NCBI GenBank assembly: GCA_963920665.1
Contig: OY987263.1
Coordinates: 42,009,218-42,073,217 of the forward strand
Length of the DNA stretch: 64,000 nt
Reading direction: 5' to 3'
Source of the DNA: Straminergon stramineum
Lineage: Eukaryota; Streptophyta; Bryopsida; Hypnales; Calliergonaceae
The translations under genes and the position numbers were made by a program. Shown piece after piece: positions 49,832 to 62,190 of the stretch. Under the pieces are notes generated by a model, which saw only the letters and a list, made by a program, of their open reading frames with translations, had not been told where the DNA came from and made no database searches. How positions within the stretch are numbered: the stretch's first letter is position 1; the number at the start of each line of letters is the position of its first letter.

Positions 49832-50854
49832 AGGTATTAAAGGATTAAAGGATTAACCTTGAGAGGGACCAAATTACTCCATGTTGAACAAGAAGGGATG
49901 CTAGTATATAAGCCTATGAGTGTGTGAGCTTGTGAGCCTCCATTTTTTTTCTTTCAATTTAGGATTTTTAAATTTTGCAGGACCTACGATCGTGGGATTA
50001 GATGTTAGTCTCTAGAGCTCAAATGAACAACAAAAAAATATGCCACTTTTCTATTTTGTACCAAAAAATTGAACAAGTATATATCCAAAAATTGAGATAT
50101 AATCAAAGTAGATAGTATTTGTAAGCAAACACATAATGAAAATAGGTGTAATGGTTTAGGGTGTCTCACTACAAAGCACAAAAATGTAAAATTGCAATAT
50201 GTCATAACACCATCATAGAGGAGACATTTGTAAAGTCTAAAATAGAAAGAGAAAAAATATAGAGCATAAAAAACTAAAATTGAACATAAATTTGGTGATA
50301 GGCAACAATTCTAAATATTATATGCACAAAATGCTCTTGAATGATTGAGTGATAAATATAGTCTTAATCATTGGCCTTTATGTGAATTTAAAGGATGAAA
50401 ATGGTCCACCTCTTTTCTTTTCTTTTTATAACTATGCTTTTAAATAAGAACAAAAATATCTTAGACATTGAATATTTAAAATAAACATAGTAGTCATATA
50501 TTATACACCAAATAAATGTATTATCCCCAAATGACATAACCAAACATTTTTCTAGTTGTTGCCCCTCTTTTTTGAAATGTCTTTTTTGAACTTTTTTTCT
50601 AAAAATAAATATCATTTCTACAATACAGACTAAATAATGGATTCAATGATAAGAGTTTCATTGTTGAACTTTGCTTTGTGGAATTTTATAAAGTTCAATG
50701 GTGGAGTACAATTCAAGGCTTAAGAATTATTGTTCTTTTTGGCATAAGGTAAAGTTTTAGGCCATTAAATTAGATTTCTGCCACATCATATATAGGTAGA
50801 TTCAATTTGAAAATCAAGACAATAGAAATCAAATATCAAATCATAAAAACAAAC

Positions 50855-53800
50855 TCAAATATCATCTAACTCAGATGCACTGAGTTCAAAATAAGAACAT
50901 ACTCTAAGATCATAAAATTTATAAGGTGATAGAGAAATTGAAGATGAATCAAATGAAGCATTAGCATAAGCTAATGCTAAATCTTCAGCATAAACAAGGA
51001 GGCCACAAGGACTAGTAGAGGGACTTTTAAAAAATCCAGGGTGTTGATAAAAAGGCAAAGTTTGCCTTGGCAATGAATTCATCCAACTACAAACAACAAA
51101 CCATATATAAGAATATGTAATAAAAAATTAATATACAAAAGCAAAAAAATTATAACTAAAATTGTTTAAAAGGAAAAATATAAATAAAACTTACTCACAT
51201 AAGTCAAGTAGTGCGACATCTTCAATTAGAGAATCATCATCAATCTCCATACTATCACATGTAGCAATTGAATCAAGAATCTTGGAGATAGTTGTAGGTG
51301 TTATTAATGGCTTTAGTACCTCATCAAAGAATTTGGCATCACGTTTTAATGCTAGGATATGACGATTAGATGAATGAGTTGTTCTTATTGAAGAATCTGA
51401 ATGAGACACAATTTTAAAATTATGAAAACATCCAAATGGAAGTGTAGATAAAAAAATGAAATTAATAATAGACAAAAGTAATTCAATATTGTAGGTTACA
51501 ATACCTGTAGAGGCAACCATGTCTGCCACAATACCACCTACACGGCTCAAGCAATGAATGAAAAGCTTCATCAGAACCTCTGACCTCTCCTTAGCACCCC
51601 TCCATAGCTTGCCATCTTCCTTTCTACATAACTGAGTTGTTGTAGTAATAGTATTGAAAAGAATGTCGTCTGTGCTTAAATCAACCTCGGGAATCGAAGG
51701 ATCAATAGTAATTACAAGCTCTTGAGGTTGCCTTGTAATGGGAGAGGTAAATGATCGAACCAACAATAAAGCCTTGAACTTCAGAGTCTAGAATTCAAAT
51801 TAGAAAGTACACATAAAATCAAAGGAAATTTTATAAGTACTGAATCAATGCCATAAATGAAAGCTTGAAATGAATACTTACATTTTTAGATGGGTTGATA
51901 AGATTTGTCAAATCGAAAAAGTTAATGATAGTTCACTCATCCTTGATCTTGAACTTGTAATTCTTGAAGTATCCTGCCACTTCTCTCTTTACTATAGAAC
52001 TGTCAAGATAAAATAGAAGGAATGCTCCATCATCATGAAGATAGGTAAGAGAGAATGCCATCATTACTTAAAGAAAACTTGGAATTGTGGCATTCCAATG
52101 TAGAATTTGAGATGGTGAATTTAGCTAAGACCCCTTGGAATTTGAAGACCATCTACGGATTCTGCAATAATAAGGTCCACAATAGGTCTCTTTTGCACTT
52201 TGCCATCAAAAAAGAACTCTCTTCTTTGACCAACCTACAAAGACAAATTCTAAGAATATTAGTTTGTGATTGGAAATGTCAAAGTCACAAAACATCATGA
52301 ATTAGAAGCGATGAATTTTACAAAATATGTAACTAAAATTTGATAACAATAAAACATGAAATTAAAAAAAGAAAAATAATTAACTCACCTTTGATAGAAA
52401 AGCCACAATCTCATCAGATGGTGCACCAAATGTACCATTCTTCTTCTTCTCCTCAATGATTTTAACAAAAGAATCATTCAAGATTAAATCCAAAGATGTA
52501 TACTTTGTAGGCAAAGAAGCCAAAGTACTCATCATACCTTTAAGCTTGGGAGGTAGTTCAAAGATAGGAGAGGAGGTTGGCATCAGAACCTTGAGAGTAG
52601 AAGATGTCCTTTGCCATTTTGAAGTAGGGAATATCACCTCAACATTTGAAGAAGAAGGCTTAGTGACAACAAGTTTTTGGAGACTGTCTTGAACTGGCAC
52701 ATCTTCATCAGAATTGTCAAGTTCAACCACTAACTTCTTTGCATTAATCTTTGTCTTCTTAGGCTTTTTGGTTGCATCCTTATCTACCATTTTAGGAGCA
52801 ACTACAATTGTACCTTTGAGGGAGGGTTCAATGGAATCTCAAAGGGCAATGTCAAAAGTGGGAGGTCTTTTGAGGGGACAATCTAAATACCACCCACACT
52901 TTTTCCAATGTATAGGATTCCAAGATTTCATGATTCCTTCTATGAACATGCACTTTTCACTTTCTTTGTTCAAATAATTTGCAAAGAAAGTGGGAGATTT
53001 GGAAATGACTTTAGCAAGGAAAAGAAAATATTTGAAGTACCTATAAAGCACCTTTTGCATAGTTGGTTTGAAGTTGAATTGCTTCTCAATCTTGTGGTTC
53101 TTATGGATCCCTTTATCCACAACAAACTCATGAAAGAATGCAATATCCCACAACAATATGTGCATCATCTCCACATAATCAAAAATAGTGGGCAAGGGAT
53201 CCATACCATATGGAAGATAGTTAATAGACACCTAAATCAACAATTATAGCATCGAAAAGCTTCTCTCTCTCAATAGCCAACTGCCACATACAAAAGTTCA
53301 ATTAGAAGAACGTTATAATAGAATGAAAAGGTTTATAGAAATAATAGTAAAACAATAACAAAGAAAGAGAAGTATTTACCTGAGCCCACCATGTAGCTTT
53401 ATGAAGTCACTTAGAAAAATCAATATCATTAAATTTCGGTTTAGGGAATTTAAGAGCCTCATGAAGAGTAGGAGATTTGTTCCACCTCTCTAACCATTTG
53501 ATCTTCATAGAAGTTTCCATTGCTGAAGTTGCCAACATCCAAAGTTTTTCTTGAGTCATCTTTGGACTTTCATCATGAGTTTCATAGTGATGCTTCACTT
53601 CCTCCAAGAAGGCTGTTATGTGCTTAGGATCTACAATTGGGAGTTGTTTCTTCAATTTTGAATGAGAAGCTACCTTGACCTTGTCAACAACTTTGAATAC
53701 CCATTCATCAACAGCACTTAAAGTCCAGTCAGTTGGATTGGAATACTTCTCATAAAACTTTCTTTGAGCAACAACAACAGTAGCGCCCAACTCTTGCTAC

Positions 53801-56615
53801 ACCAAAAAAATGATATATAAGAATAAACATAATTGAACATGATGGCAACAATTATGTATAGTAAAAAAAGACAATATGAATTGAATTGAAGAACAAAAAC
53901 AAAAAAATGACTTCAAAATTGAAAGAAAATAGAAAATAAAACTTTAGAAATGGACCTAGTATAAGACTCCATTTAGAGCCTCAATGGTTAATGTGAACCA
54001 AGTCCTTTGTTTTGACTTTTGCTTGGCTTCAGCTGTAACAAGATCCTTGTTGGAGACAAGTTTTTCAAAATATGAGAGTGGTTGCCCAATAATACCTTGA
54101 ATGCGATAAAGTTTGTAAACAAGATTTATGAAAACATGGGATCTATGGTTCTTCCTAGTAAAACAAAATTTTTTGTGTTAGAATATGCAAAGCAAACATC
54201 CAACCAACAAAAAATTAGAATAATGACAATTGCAATGGTCCAAAGCAAACAAGCCTTTGAGACTAAGAAATCAAAGGAAAAAAAATTGATAAAGGAACAT
54301 AAGGGCTTACCAATTGACTTCATGTAATGCTCCTAGCATAGTTGCAATGTCTCCTTAACCTCCAAAATAATACTTTCAACAACATAATGTCATGTAAAAT
54401 CATCCACATGATCTCGGTTGATAATAGGCAATTATGTTTGTAGACGGTAATTGCCATCCCAAACCATAAACATCTTACCAGACAACACTTCAAGATCTTC
54501 CTCATTTTGCAATTGTTTTTCAAATGCATCATTTGCACGCATACAATCGACACTCCATGATTTAACATTATCATCCATGACATGTATTGTTTTCCCCTCA
54601 TTGTCTACCAAGGCCACATAAAAAATTCCATTTCCTTCTGTATAACCACAAGTAACAAAGTGTGCAACTAGGTTCATCACATCATTCTTCAAGAAAGGCC
54701 TCACAACTGGCAAAGAAATCATACGACATAAAGGAATGTTGATTTTGGATTTTGCCCTTAGTTGATACCTCAACCGCTCAAGACGAGAAGAAGTGTTTGT
54801 AGTCTCTTTCTTTAAAAATCCATGCAGTTGTAACTCAAGTTGATCTTCAGAAAGAGGCCAAAGTGCAACGTCTACTCTCTATGCTTGTAGATCTTCTTGT
54901 GTCAACATCTTTGAAATGATATCAAAATCAATGTTAGAAGCAATTGTAATTTATATCAATATGTCATATAATATGGTAATGAATATAGCAACAACTTTCT
55001 CTAAGGAAGCCCAAAAATTTCAACATTGGACAAACTTTTTAGCATATATGGGTAGCCATTGTGAGTCTCCAAAATTGTGGCCATTAATGGCTATGGTTAA
55101 TGATGGCCCAAAATTTCAGCATAAGATAGAACTCTTAACATATGTAGAGAAGAAATGTAAGTCTCCCAAACCATGGCTGTTAATGGCTATGTTTAATGAT
55201 GATCCAAAATTTCAACTTAAGATAGAGCTCCTAACAAATGTAGAGATGAAATGTAAGTCTCCAAAATTGCAACCGTTAATGGTTGTGCTCCAAGGTGGCT
55301 TAAAAATTTTAGAATTTGACGAGTTTGTCAATTTTGTGGGTAAAAAATCTAAGGCTTGAAAACTGTAGCTGTTAACGGCTGCGCTCTAGGGTGACCGAAA
55401 AATTTCAAGATTTGACGAGTTTGTCAGTTTCGTGGGTAAAAAATCTAAGGCCTGAAAACCATTGCCATTAACAATTGCATTCTAGGACAGCTGAAAAATT
55501 TCAAGATTTGACAAATTTCAAAGTATTTGTTGACCTACAGCGGAATCTCCAAAAGTATTGCCGTTAATGGCCCGTCCACTGGGAAGGCCCAAAAAACTAA
55601 AGGATTTTATTGAATCACGGCTATGTTGAAAGAAAACTAGAATCCAGAAAAGTATTGCTATTAACGGTTGGCCATTGAGAAGGTAGAAACTAAAAGACTC
55701 ACCTGAATTTGCCTCAGTCCGCACACTTGTTGTCCCCTCATTTGCCTTGCGAATTGCTTCTCTATGCTCATTTTGCTACCACTCGGATTCCACCATAGCC
55801 TCCCCTTCTTCCATCATGGTAGCTTCTTCTTCTTCCTCCTCTTCTTCTTTTTCCATGTGTTGTTGCTTGGGCACCTTTGAAGACAATGACAAAAGATGCT
55901 ACAAGGATTAGGTTTAGGTCGGTGTCCAAAAAAACAAAACAAGGAAGTGATTGGTAGATTTACCTCAAGAGGATCTTTTAAATAACTTCTTCAATTTTTG
56001 AAATCCAAGGCCAAATTTTTTTGCCTATAGATTATGCGCATCAAATTCACTCCAATTTTTTCAAGAATTTTTTGACTCTCAAGCAATGTTACAAAAATCA
56101 ATAAAAACGACAGAAAGTAAAAGGGCTGGATTTTGTCTAAAAATCTGCGAAATCTGATGATTTCAGGAAAGATTCCAAGATGCTGAATTCGTTTTTAGGC
56201 CGTAAAAGACTCAATATGTGTCCGTTTTTTACGTGCTATATACTATTGGAATTGTGCTTTTGATGTAAACAATATGATGAAAAATTGAAAAACTTGCATC
56301 TCATAAAATATTTCTCATACATTCACAAGTTAATATCACTTGGGATCATTATTTTCTTACTATCCTATTTGTACTTCCGGGCTCTACCTCCAACTCCAAT
56401 GATGGTGGTGGTGCTTCTAGCTTGTATTCTTCTTCTTCTTCTTCTTCGACTTCTTCTTCTTCCTCTCCGTTAATGTATTGATCCCAATTACTACAACTAC
56501 AATCAATACTTCGTTGAACTTGGTCTAAAATGAGTTCAACCTCCACGTTATCCTTTCCAATTATTTCACGTGAAACAACACCTCTGTAAGTTAAACTTCT
56601 CGTTGTGCCTGACAT
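50855..56615 (-). pseudogene. Decayed TE-type gene: ParB/Srx-like motif plus N4/N6-type DNA methyltransferase domain
   Basis: Exons run 56615 to 50855. Exon 1 starts MSGTTRSLTYRGVVSRE and has an acidic poly-Glu tract. The exon at ~55.87-55.70 kb is Glu-rich, with a TAG at 55776-55778. The exon at ~54.9-54.3 kb carries GYTEGNGIFYVALVDNEG and KMFMVWDGNYRLQT; VWDGN(H)RL resembles the DG-x-HR motif of ParB/sulfiredoxin folds. The exons at 54.15-53.95, 53.79-53.4 and 53.27-52.39 kb form a long linker ending in Lys/Ser/Pro-rich sequence. The C-terminal exons (52.27-51.2 kb) resemble a class-beta MTase: an expected DPPWG site reads QIPRG (52130), then YLDSSIVKREVAGYFKNY, then KLWRGAKERSEVLMKL, then the SAM-site-like GGIVADMVAST with RHILALKRD. 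The last exon is 51087-50855. Frameshifts and in-frame stops (e.g. 51933, 53407) show it is dead; the catalytic motif is lost. Family match rests on recalled plant TE proteins. Confidence 0.65.
55014..55700. repeat. ~100-bp tandem array inside the methylase pseudogene
   Basis: About six or seven diverged units, each with a CCRTTAAYGGC-type core (e.g. GCCATTAATGGCTATGGTTAA, GCTGTTAACGGCTGCG, GCCGTTAATGGCCCG) followed by AAAATTTCAA(G/C)AT and TTTGACGAGTTTGTCA. It is most likely intronic between the exons at 55.70 and 54.9 kb. A plus-strand frame (54916-55359) is open only because the unit length suits it. Confidence 0.7.
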
Positions 56616-57451
56616 ATCAGCTTCAATGACTCAAGGTAATCATCTAATCATTCTAGCCTTTAACAATTGCCCTCTACTTCAATAACGAAAGCTACTTTTT
56701 CTCCTCTTCTTTTTCCTACCCTAAACTAGAGTGGCCAACACTAACAATGGACAAAAAAAGTTTTCTTGCATCTGAAATAATGAACCAGCGAGGCATTATA
56801 ATGGCAACATCCTCCATGATACATCACATAGTCTTTCAAACATGCATTTCTGTATACTACTTCATTCCATTCAATATGCTTTTATAATGTATGAAACTTT
56901 GACAACTCCTCTCTAGTAGGTTAATGTTTCATTTTAGTACTAAGTAACAACTACTTCTGTCTATTATTAATATGTTTATCAACCACAAGATTTTTAATCG
57001 ATCTCTACATATATAATTATAAATGCAAGCATGTCATGGTATTCCTACAATACAATGCATGATGATCCATCATCTCTTGTTAGGGCCAGTTGTAACAATG
57101 CCAATAGGATCTGACACAGTTTCATACATCCTTTGTATTATAATTCATTTATTACTCGTGATGTGCTTATTGATGCCATGCAGTATACCGCCTTACCCAC
57201 CTCCATTTTAGACGTTCATCATAAATCCTCTTCTATATCTAATCTTGATATGATAAGTAATAATCAACATTCCCATCATCAATACTGTTTCAAATTTTAC
57301 TACATCCACAAAATTTTGTTTGTTTGTTTGGAACATCCCTATAGGTCTTTCCTTCTTTATATTTACACCCCTTGCACTTGCAAACATCATTGTTTGGTTC
57401 TCATTGCTTATGAGTGTTGTTGCTTGTCTACGATTTCCTCCAATACTTCAC
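56616..57451. promoter_or_regulatory. Shared intergenic region between divergent TE genes
   Basis: About 840 bp separates the ATG at 56615 (minus strand) and the ATG at 57452 (plus strand). No frame is supported. Head-to-head starts imply a bidirectional promoter in the ancestral element; I see no specific site to point to. Confidence 0.4.
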
Positions 57452-60400
57452 TATGGCTAGTATCATTGCCAAAGGTCATGAGGTCCCATTTGTTTTATTT
57501 TTAGGTAGTCAAGGTTTTGTGCATGTGCCCACCCATCTCCTTCATGTTCGCTTTGGATTCTCCCCTTCTTCTATTGTTGTAGAGGAAGAAATCCAAGGTG
57601 ACTTTGGTGTTGTTAAAGAATCTATCTTGCAATCAAGATGTAGTGATCATGAAGGGTTCTATTGGATTCTTCCTTTAGGACGCTATAGAGTTTATGGTCT
57701 CTCGCAGGAGCTCTTGCCATCTTCGACTAAAATACTAACACTTGTTTTTCAAAAGTCCAATGCTGAAAGTTCATTATTACGTCAAGTCAAAGTGGAGTCT
57801 CTAGGCAGTGGATGTTCCAAGAACAAAATTTTGTTCCATATCAACAATGTTAAACATGAGTCCCTAGAACTAGTAATAGACTTATCCAGTGATTTTGAAG
57901 GTGAGACACCTATTATAGTTTCTCAACCTTCTTCTTCAAATGTTGCTTTGCCATCCATGGTAGAGTCATCCCCTCCTACTACCTTTTGTACTAGCCTTCG
58001 TAGTCCTACATCTTCTGGGTTTTCTCGTCCTCCTCTCCCTCCCAATCATCACGATTCCCTAAGTGTATTGCAATGCCTTTGCAAATTGTCTTTAGTACCT
58101 GGATCACAGAATGAACTTGCCCAAATTGATTTCAATGCCATTCAATATTAGAATGTTCAGTTCCTTCCAACTAGATTCGATGGTGATGTTCTCTTTGAGT
58201 TGCCACCATGTCATGGATCTACAAGTGGGGCTAGAGGCATGGAGGGCATGGATAAACGGTATGACGGTCACGCGTGGTGTCGCACCATGACATCCAACAT
58301 CCATAATGACCTAGGTTTAAAGTTTAGAAAGTTGAATTGTGTTGGCCATTTGATATGTGAGAATACAAAATGTGACTACCGCACACGAGCTTTGAAAAGT
58401 AATGAAATGGAGTGGATTGTGACCACAAAACATTCTTTTAGCATAGGATACATTCCACCACTAGACTCTACTATGCTTTGTAAATTTTGTAGACAATCCC
58501 CTATTTGCCTCAATCTATGTAACTCGCGCATTTATTATGTACTCAGAGCAAGAGATTTGTCACGTGCATGCATCCATTTGGGTGTCCATTTGCAGACAGC
58601 TATTGTAGAGAGTTTCTAGAAGCAATCACTGGATTGATCACTCACAAAGTGGCTAGAACTCCAACTGCTAAAACTTCCGCCATTGCCATGGCAGCAAGCA
58701 AGGAGTTCCTCGACACGTTCCTTATTCACAATGGATTAGGATCAAAGGAGATGCTCCACAATGATGCATTAGAGAATGTCATGGATAAGTTCTAGCTCCT
58801 TAGCTCATCCAATGTGTGCAACATGATATCCTCTTTTCGAAGCAACAACAACAATGGTGGCGAGATTGATTGTATTCTTGACATAAAGGGATGTGCCAAA
58901 ATCGAGTACATCCATAACAATGTTTTTCCTAGACAAGGGCAAGAGAAGGGGTATTTGTTAAAGATGCTTGTGGATGGACCTGGAAGTGGAGTCGATCTCG
59001 TATGACGGATGCAACTTAGCGGTGACCTTGAGAACTGCTTTGTCATGTTTGATCATGTGAAGAGGGTGAAATTGTGGACAACTATTGCTTGTCACGTCTA
59101 TGACTCCACTTATTGCAAAGTCATGACCATTGCCATATGTGATATGTAGACTGAGGGCACCGAAGGCCAAATCATTTTCTGGTATTGTCTTAATAAGGTC
59201 ATGGTGCAAAATGGGGTGTCAAATCCAACCTTCAAGGGATTTATGTGTGATAGTGCCCAAGCCAACTTTAATGCAGTTCTCATTGTGTATGGATCATGGG
59301 ATTCATCCATTCCAATGGTGGATTGAGTAAGGACTTGCTTGCTCCATTGGGCAACAAGCATACCCAAGCATACAGAGAAGCTAATCACCAAAGAATTCCA
59401 GAACCAACATATCTAACTTTGCAGACAATACAAAGATGTAACATCAATATTCGAGGCGGACAAGATGTACCTAGAAATTAGAGCTTGGTGGTACTCTTCC
59501 AAAGCTGCATCAGAACCAACAATTCGTGAACTTAAGGATTGGCTTGCATTTTGGCAGTTTCGATATCATTAGTGGGGTGGATTTATGGAAACGGTATGGG
59601 CTTTACTCTCATTTCTTTTTTTTTTCTATTTCTTATTCTCTACTACAAACCATTCAAATAATAATTTCATTCATCATCTTTACAAAAATTGACAACAAAG
59701 GAACTAGCAAACATCCCAACATGCAACCTCACAGAAACTGTGCACAACAATGGATGCAGACTTCCGGTAAACATGACTATGACCTATTTGTTGCCACGTA
59801 CAATGATTGGGTTTGAGCCTTCATACAAATGATGAACTACAGGGCTTATCTGTGCAGCGGACCTTCTGGGAAAGGCCCCTCTAGAGGAGATTTGAAACTC
59901 AAGAAAGCTATGGCATCTAGAGATGGAAAGAAAATTGTAGATGCACTCAGTGAGATGCTTGGAGCAAAAGACATTTGTACTTGAATTCCGCACTTGGAGG
60001 GGGAAGAGATATTTAGCTCTAGTAAAAGAAAATTGGATCTTCTAATTGGTTCCGAGGATGATTCTCATCGCCCCAACAAGGTTAACCTCTCTAACCCTGG
60101 GGTTCAAACTAGATCAGTCATTTCTAAAGTGCAACTTGAGACTATGGGTGAAGAGTTTAACATGGTCATGCCTCATACCTGATCTGTAGTGGAAACTGAT
60201 TGCAGTACATCGAAGTGGCATATAGCACGAATCTCACACAAGTCAAGGAAACAACATCATGCCATTCAAAAGTATACGCAAGCCAAATACAAGCTTTTGA
60301 TTATCAAGCATGGTAAATCCATTGTTGCCCCTACTTACAAAAGGCAAAAGCTTGAATATAAGGGCACGGCAATTCAGACAGAGGATTTTTGGTTTTGTGT

Positions 60401-61067
60401 AGACCAAATTGCACGATGTGTCATGGGACCTAAATGATCCCATGTTCTTACTCGACCTGAGATCCCTAAGGTCTAGCCTATTCTTATTGATACCAATCTT
60501 ACTCATACCGAAATCATAGAGCTTGAAAAAGATGGGTTTCGTTTGTAGTCCAGTGTACCAATGTCACCTTGATGTCTATTTACCTCGTCAAAGATATTTG
60601 AGCCTATATTGTGGACTCATCCTCGACCAACACATGCCGAAAGAATTCTCTCCATTTAGAATGGCAAGCAAATTCATCAGAGTACTAAAACACCCACTAA
60701 AAATCACCGCAATCAGTGGGAAAGTGCAAGGAATGTTACAGCAAGTATTATTGGGGTGAACTTCCTTCCTTATCCTGGACTTAGTGCTAATATTACACTT
60801 CTATCTGGAATTGATCCTTATGAGAAGGTTTATAACATTACACTTTGCAATTTTCCATCTTGTACTTGTCTCCATTATGGAAGTATGAATGGGACCTCCA
60901 TTGGAAAGTGTGGCATGTACATAAATAGGAAACACCTTTATTACATCTTTCGTTACTTCTGCAAATTGGATTATAAGACAAATATGTTCATCCACACTCC
61001 TACCTTTAGCTTGAATGAAGTTAAGCAAGTACTTGTTGCTGCCAGAATCATGAAGACATACAAGTGA
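57452..61067 (+). pseudogene. Decayed Mutator-like transposase: zinc region, DDE-like core, SWIM-like finger
   Basis: ATG at 57452 opens MASIIAKGHEVPFVLFLG. One continuous frame runs to 58619 (one stop at 58149), shifts near 58590, then runs to 61067 with one short intron (about 59597-59660). A Cys/His-rich region has CVGHLICENTKCDYRTR, CKFCRQSPICLNLC and ACIHLGVH. The DDE-like core shows VDL.RRMQ-type sequence, CFVMFDHVKRVKLWTT, CHVYDSTYCKVMTIAICDM, FKGFMCDSAQANFNAV and EIRAWWYSS. A C-terminal SWIM-like finger reads NFPSCTCLHYG ... NRKHLYYI, where the expected Cys before KH is Arg. Zinc ribbon + DDE + SWIM is the order of MULE transposases. At least 15 in-frame stops (7 TAG, 7 TGA, 1 TAA) and one frameshift make it non-functional. 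Confidence 0.7.
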
Positions 61068-61911
61068 GCAAGTTAGTTGATAGATATTAACATGATATGA
61101 AGTAGATATGTTGTACTAGTGTATAATCTTCAAAATTTCCAAATTTCCATAGTAAAATATTATATTCGTATTCCTATATGTATCCTTTGTTCCATTGATA
61201 GGATATTTTATTATGTATTCAATATTCTACATCTTATTATATTTACCTTGGATTCATTTTCATCTCATATTTACAATTGCCTCTCAATTCTTTGTTCATT
61301 CACTTTATCAATCCACTATGAGGTGGCCTTTTATAAATTTGGAAAAATGCAATAGCACCAACTTCCCAAGCTTTTAAATCTTAAATCCACGGTCATGGTT
61401 TCCGTGGTAATAGGTCATATTTTTCTAAATATAATAAATTTTGTTGAAAAAACATCTGTCTCTTACCTTTTTTACCAAAAAAAATTTAGAAATTACATCA
61501 TGTTTTAAATTTCTAGGCTCTAGGCTCACATAATTCCTACTCACCGCTCATAGGCTCATACTCACATGCTCACATGCTAGTGTCATTGGTTGAACAAGTG
61601 GTTCAATTGATAATACTACAAAGAGAACATTCATACTAACCTTGAGAGGAATAGAATAAACCCTCTGACATTGGAGGGTTGAGATTGGAGGAGAATATTG
61701 TAGGCTTATTTTTTACTCTCAAAGGTTAAAATTATATGTCCTTTGTGTAAAAATACACTAGATTAGAAAAGATACATTCCTAACATTTTGACCATTCTAG
61801 GTACGTAGGAATTTTTTCTTTACAATCATGCAATCAATTTAGAACTAGACTTCATTCTTGAATAATTGAGCTTTGGGTCACAATGGGATGAATAATAATT
61901 TGTTAGAAATC

Positions 61912-62190
61912 CATACCTTAAGTTAGGTTGTTTGTTTTGTTTTGTTTTGTTTGTTTGTTACGTTGAGATTTCTAGAATTGCATGTCTTTAGTCATTTTTT
62001 GGGTATTGTTGGAAAGCCCTCAACAAAGAGGGGTGAACAAGCTTTGTTTTGTGAAGTTTGGCCCTATAGTGTAAAAGTTATTCAATTTCAAAGCTATTTT
62101 AGAATGAAAAAATGAAAAAATGACTTCTACTTTGATTTTGATAGTGGAAATGGCATAGGGCACACTAGTTATAACTTCAACCACTATCAT
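61912..62190 (+). repeat. Direct repeat flanking the methylase/transposase locus, right copy
   Basis: Starts CCTTAAGTTAGGTTGTTTG, same orientation as 49150-49480, with an expanded GTTTT/GTTT tract. It lacks the internal duplication seen in the left copy. Confidence 0.6.

Larger units (their letters stand above)
47496..50854. other. Upstream of SUVR gene, then repeats
   Basis: 47500-48950 is GC-richer, with overlapping frames on both strands but no recognisable protein; it probably holds the SUVR promoter and a non-coding leader. From 49050 the DNA is AT-rich, with a repeat block at 49150-49480, an (AAAT)n tract and a stretch around 49850-49950 that partly resembles 61500-61660. Confidence 0.45.

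Noticed and set aside
54916..55359. 147-codon plus-strand open frame with internal protein repeats
   Set aside because: Created by the tandem array; it lies antisense within the methylase pseudogene and matches no protein family.
55014..55700. Regularly spaced repeats that might suggest a CRISPR-like array
   Set aside because: Units are ~100 bp, diverged throughout and contiguous, with no constant repeat alternating with unique spacers, and the DNA is plant nuclear. It is an ordinary tandem array.
57452..61067. In-frame TAG/TGA codons read through by recoding or repaired by U-to-C RNA editing
   Set aside because: U-to-C editing of stops is known in organelles of hornworts and ferns, not nuclear transposon genes. 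A frameshift and lost zinc-ligand Cys are present too, so simple pseudogene decay explains it.
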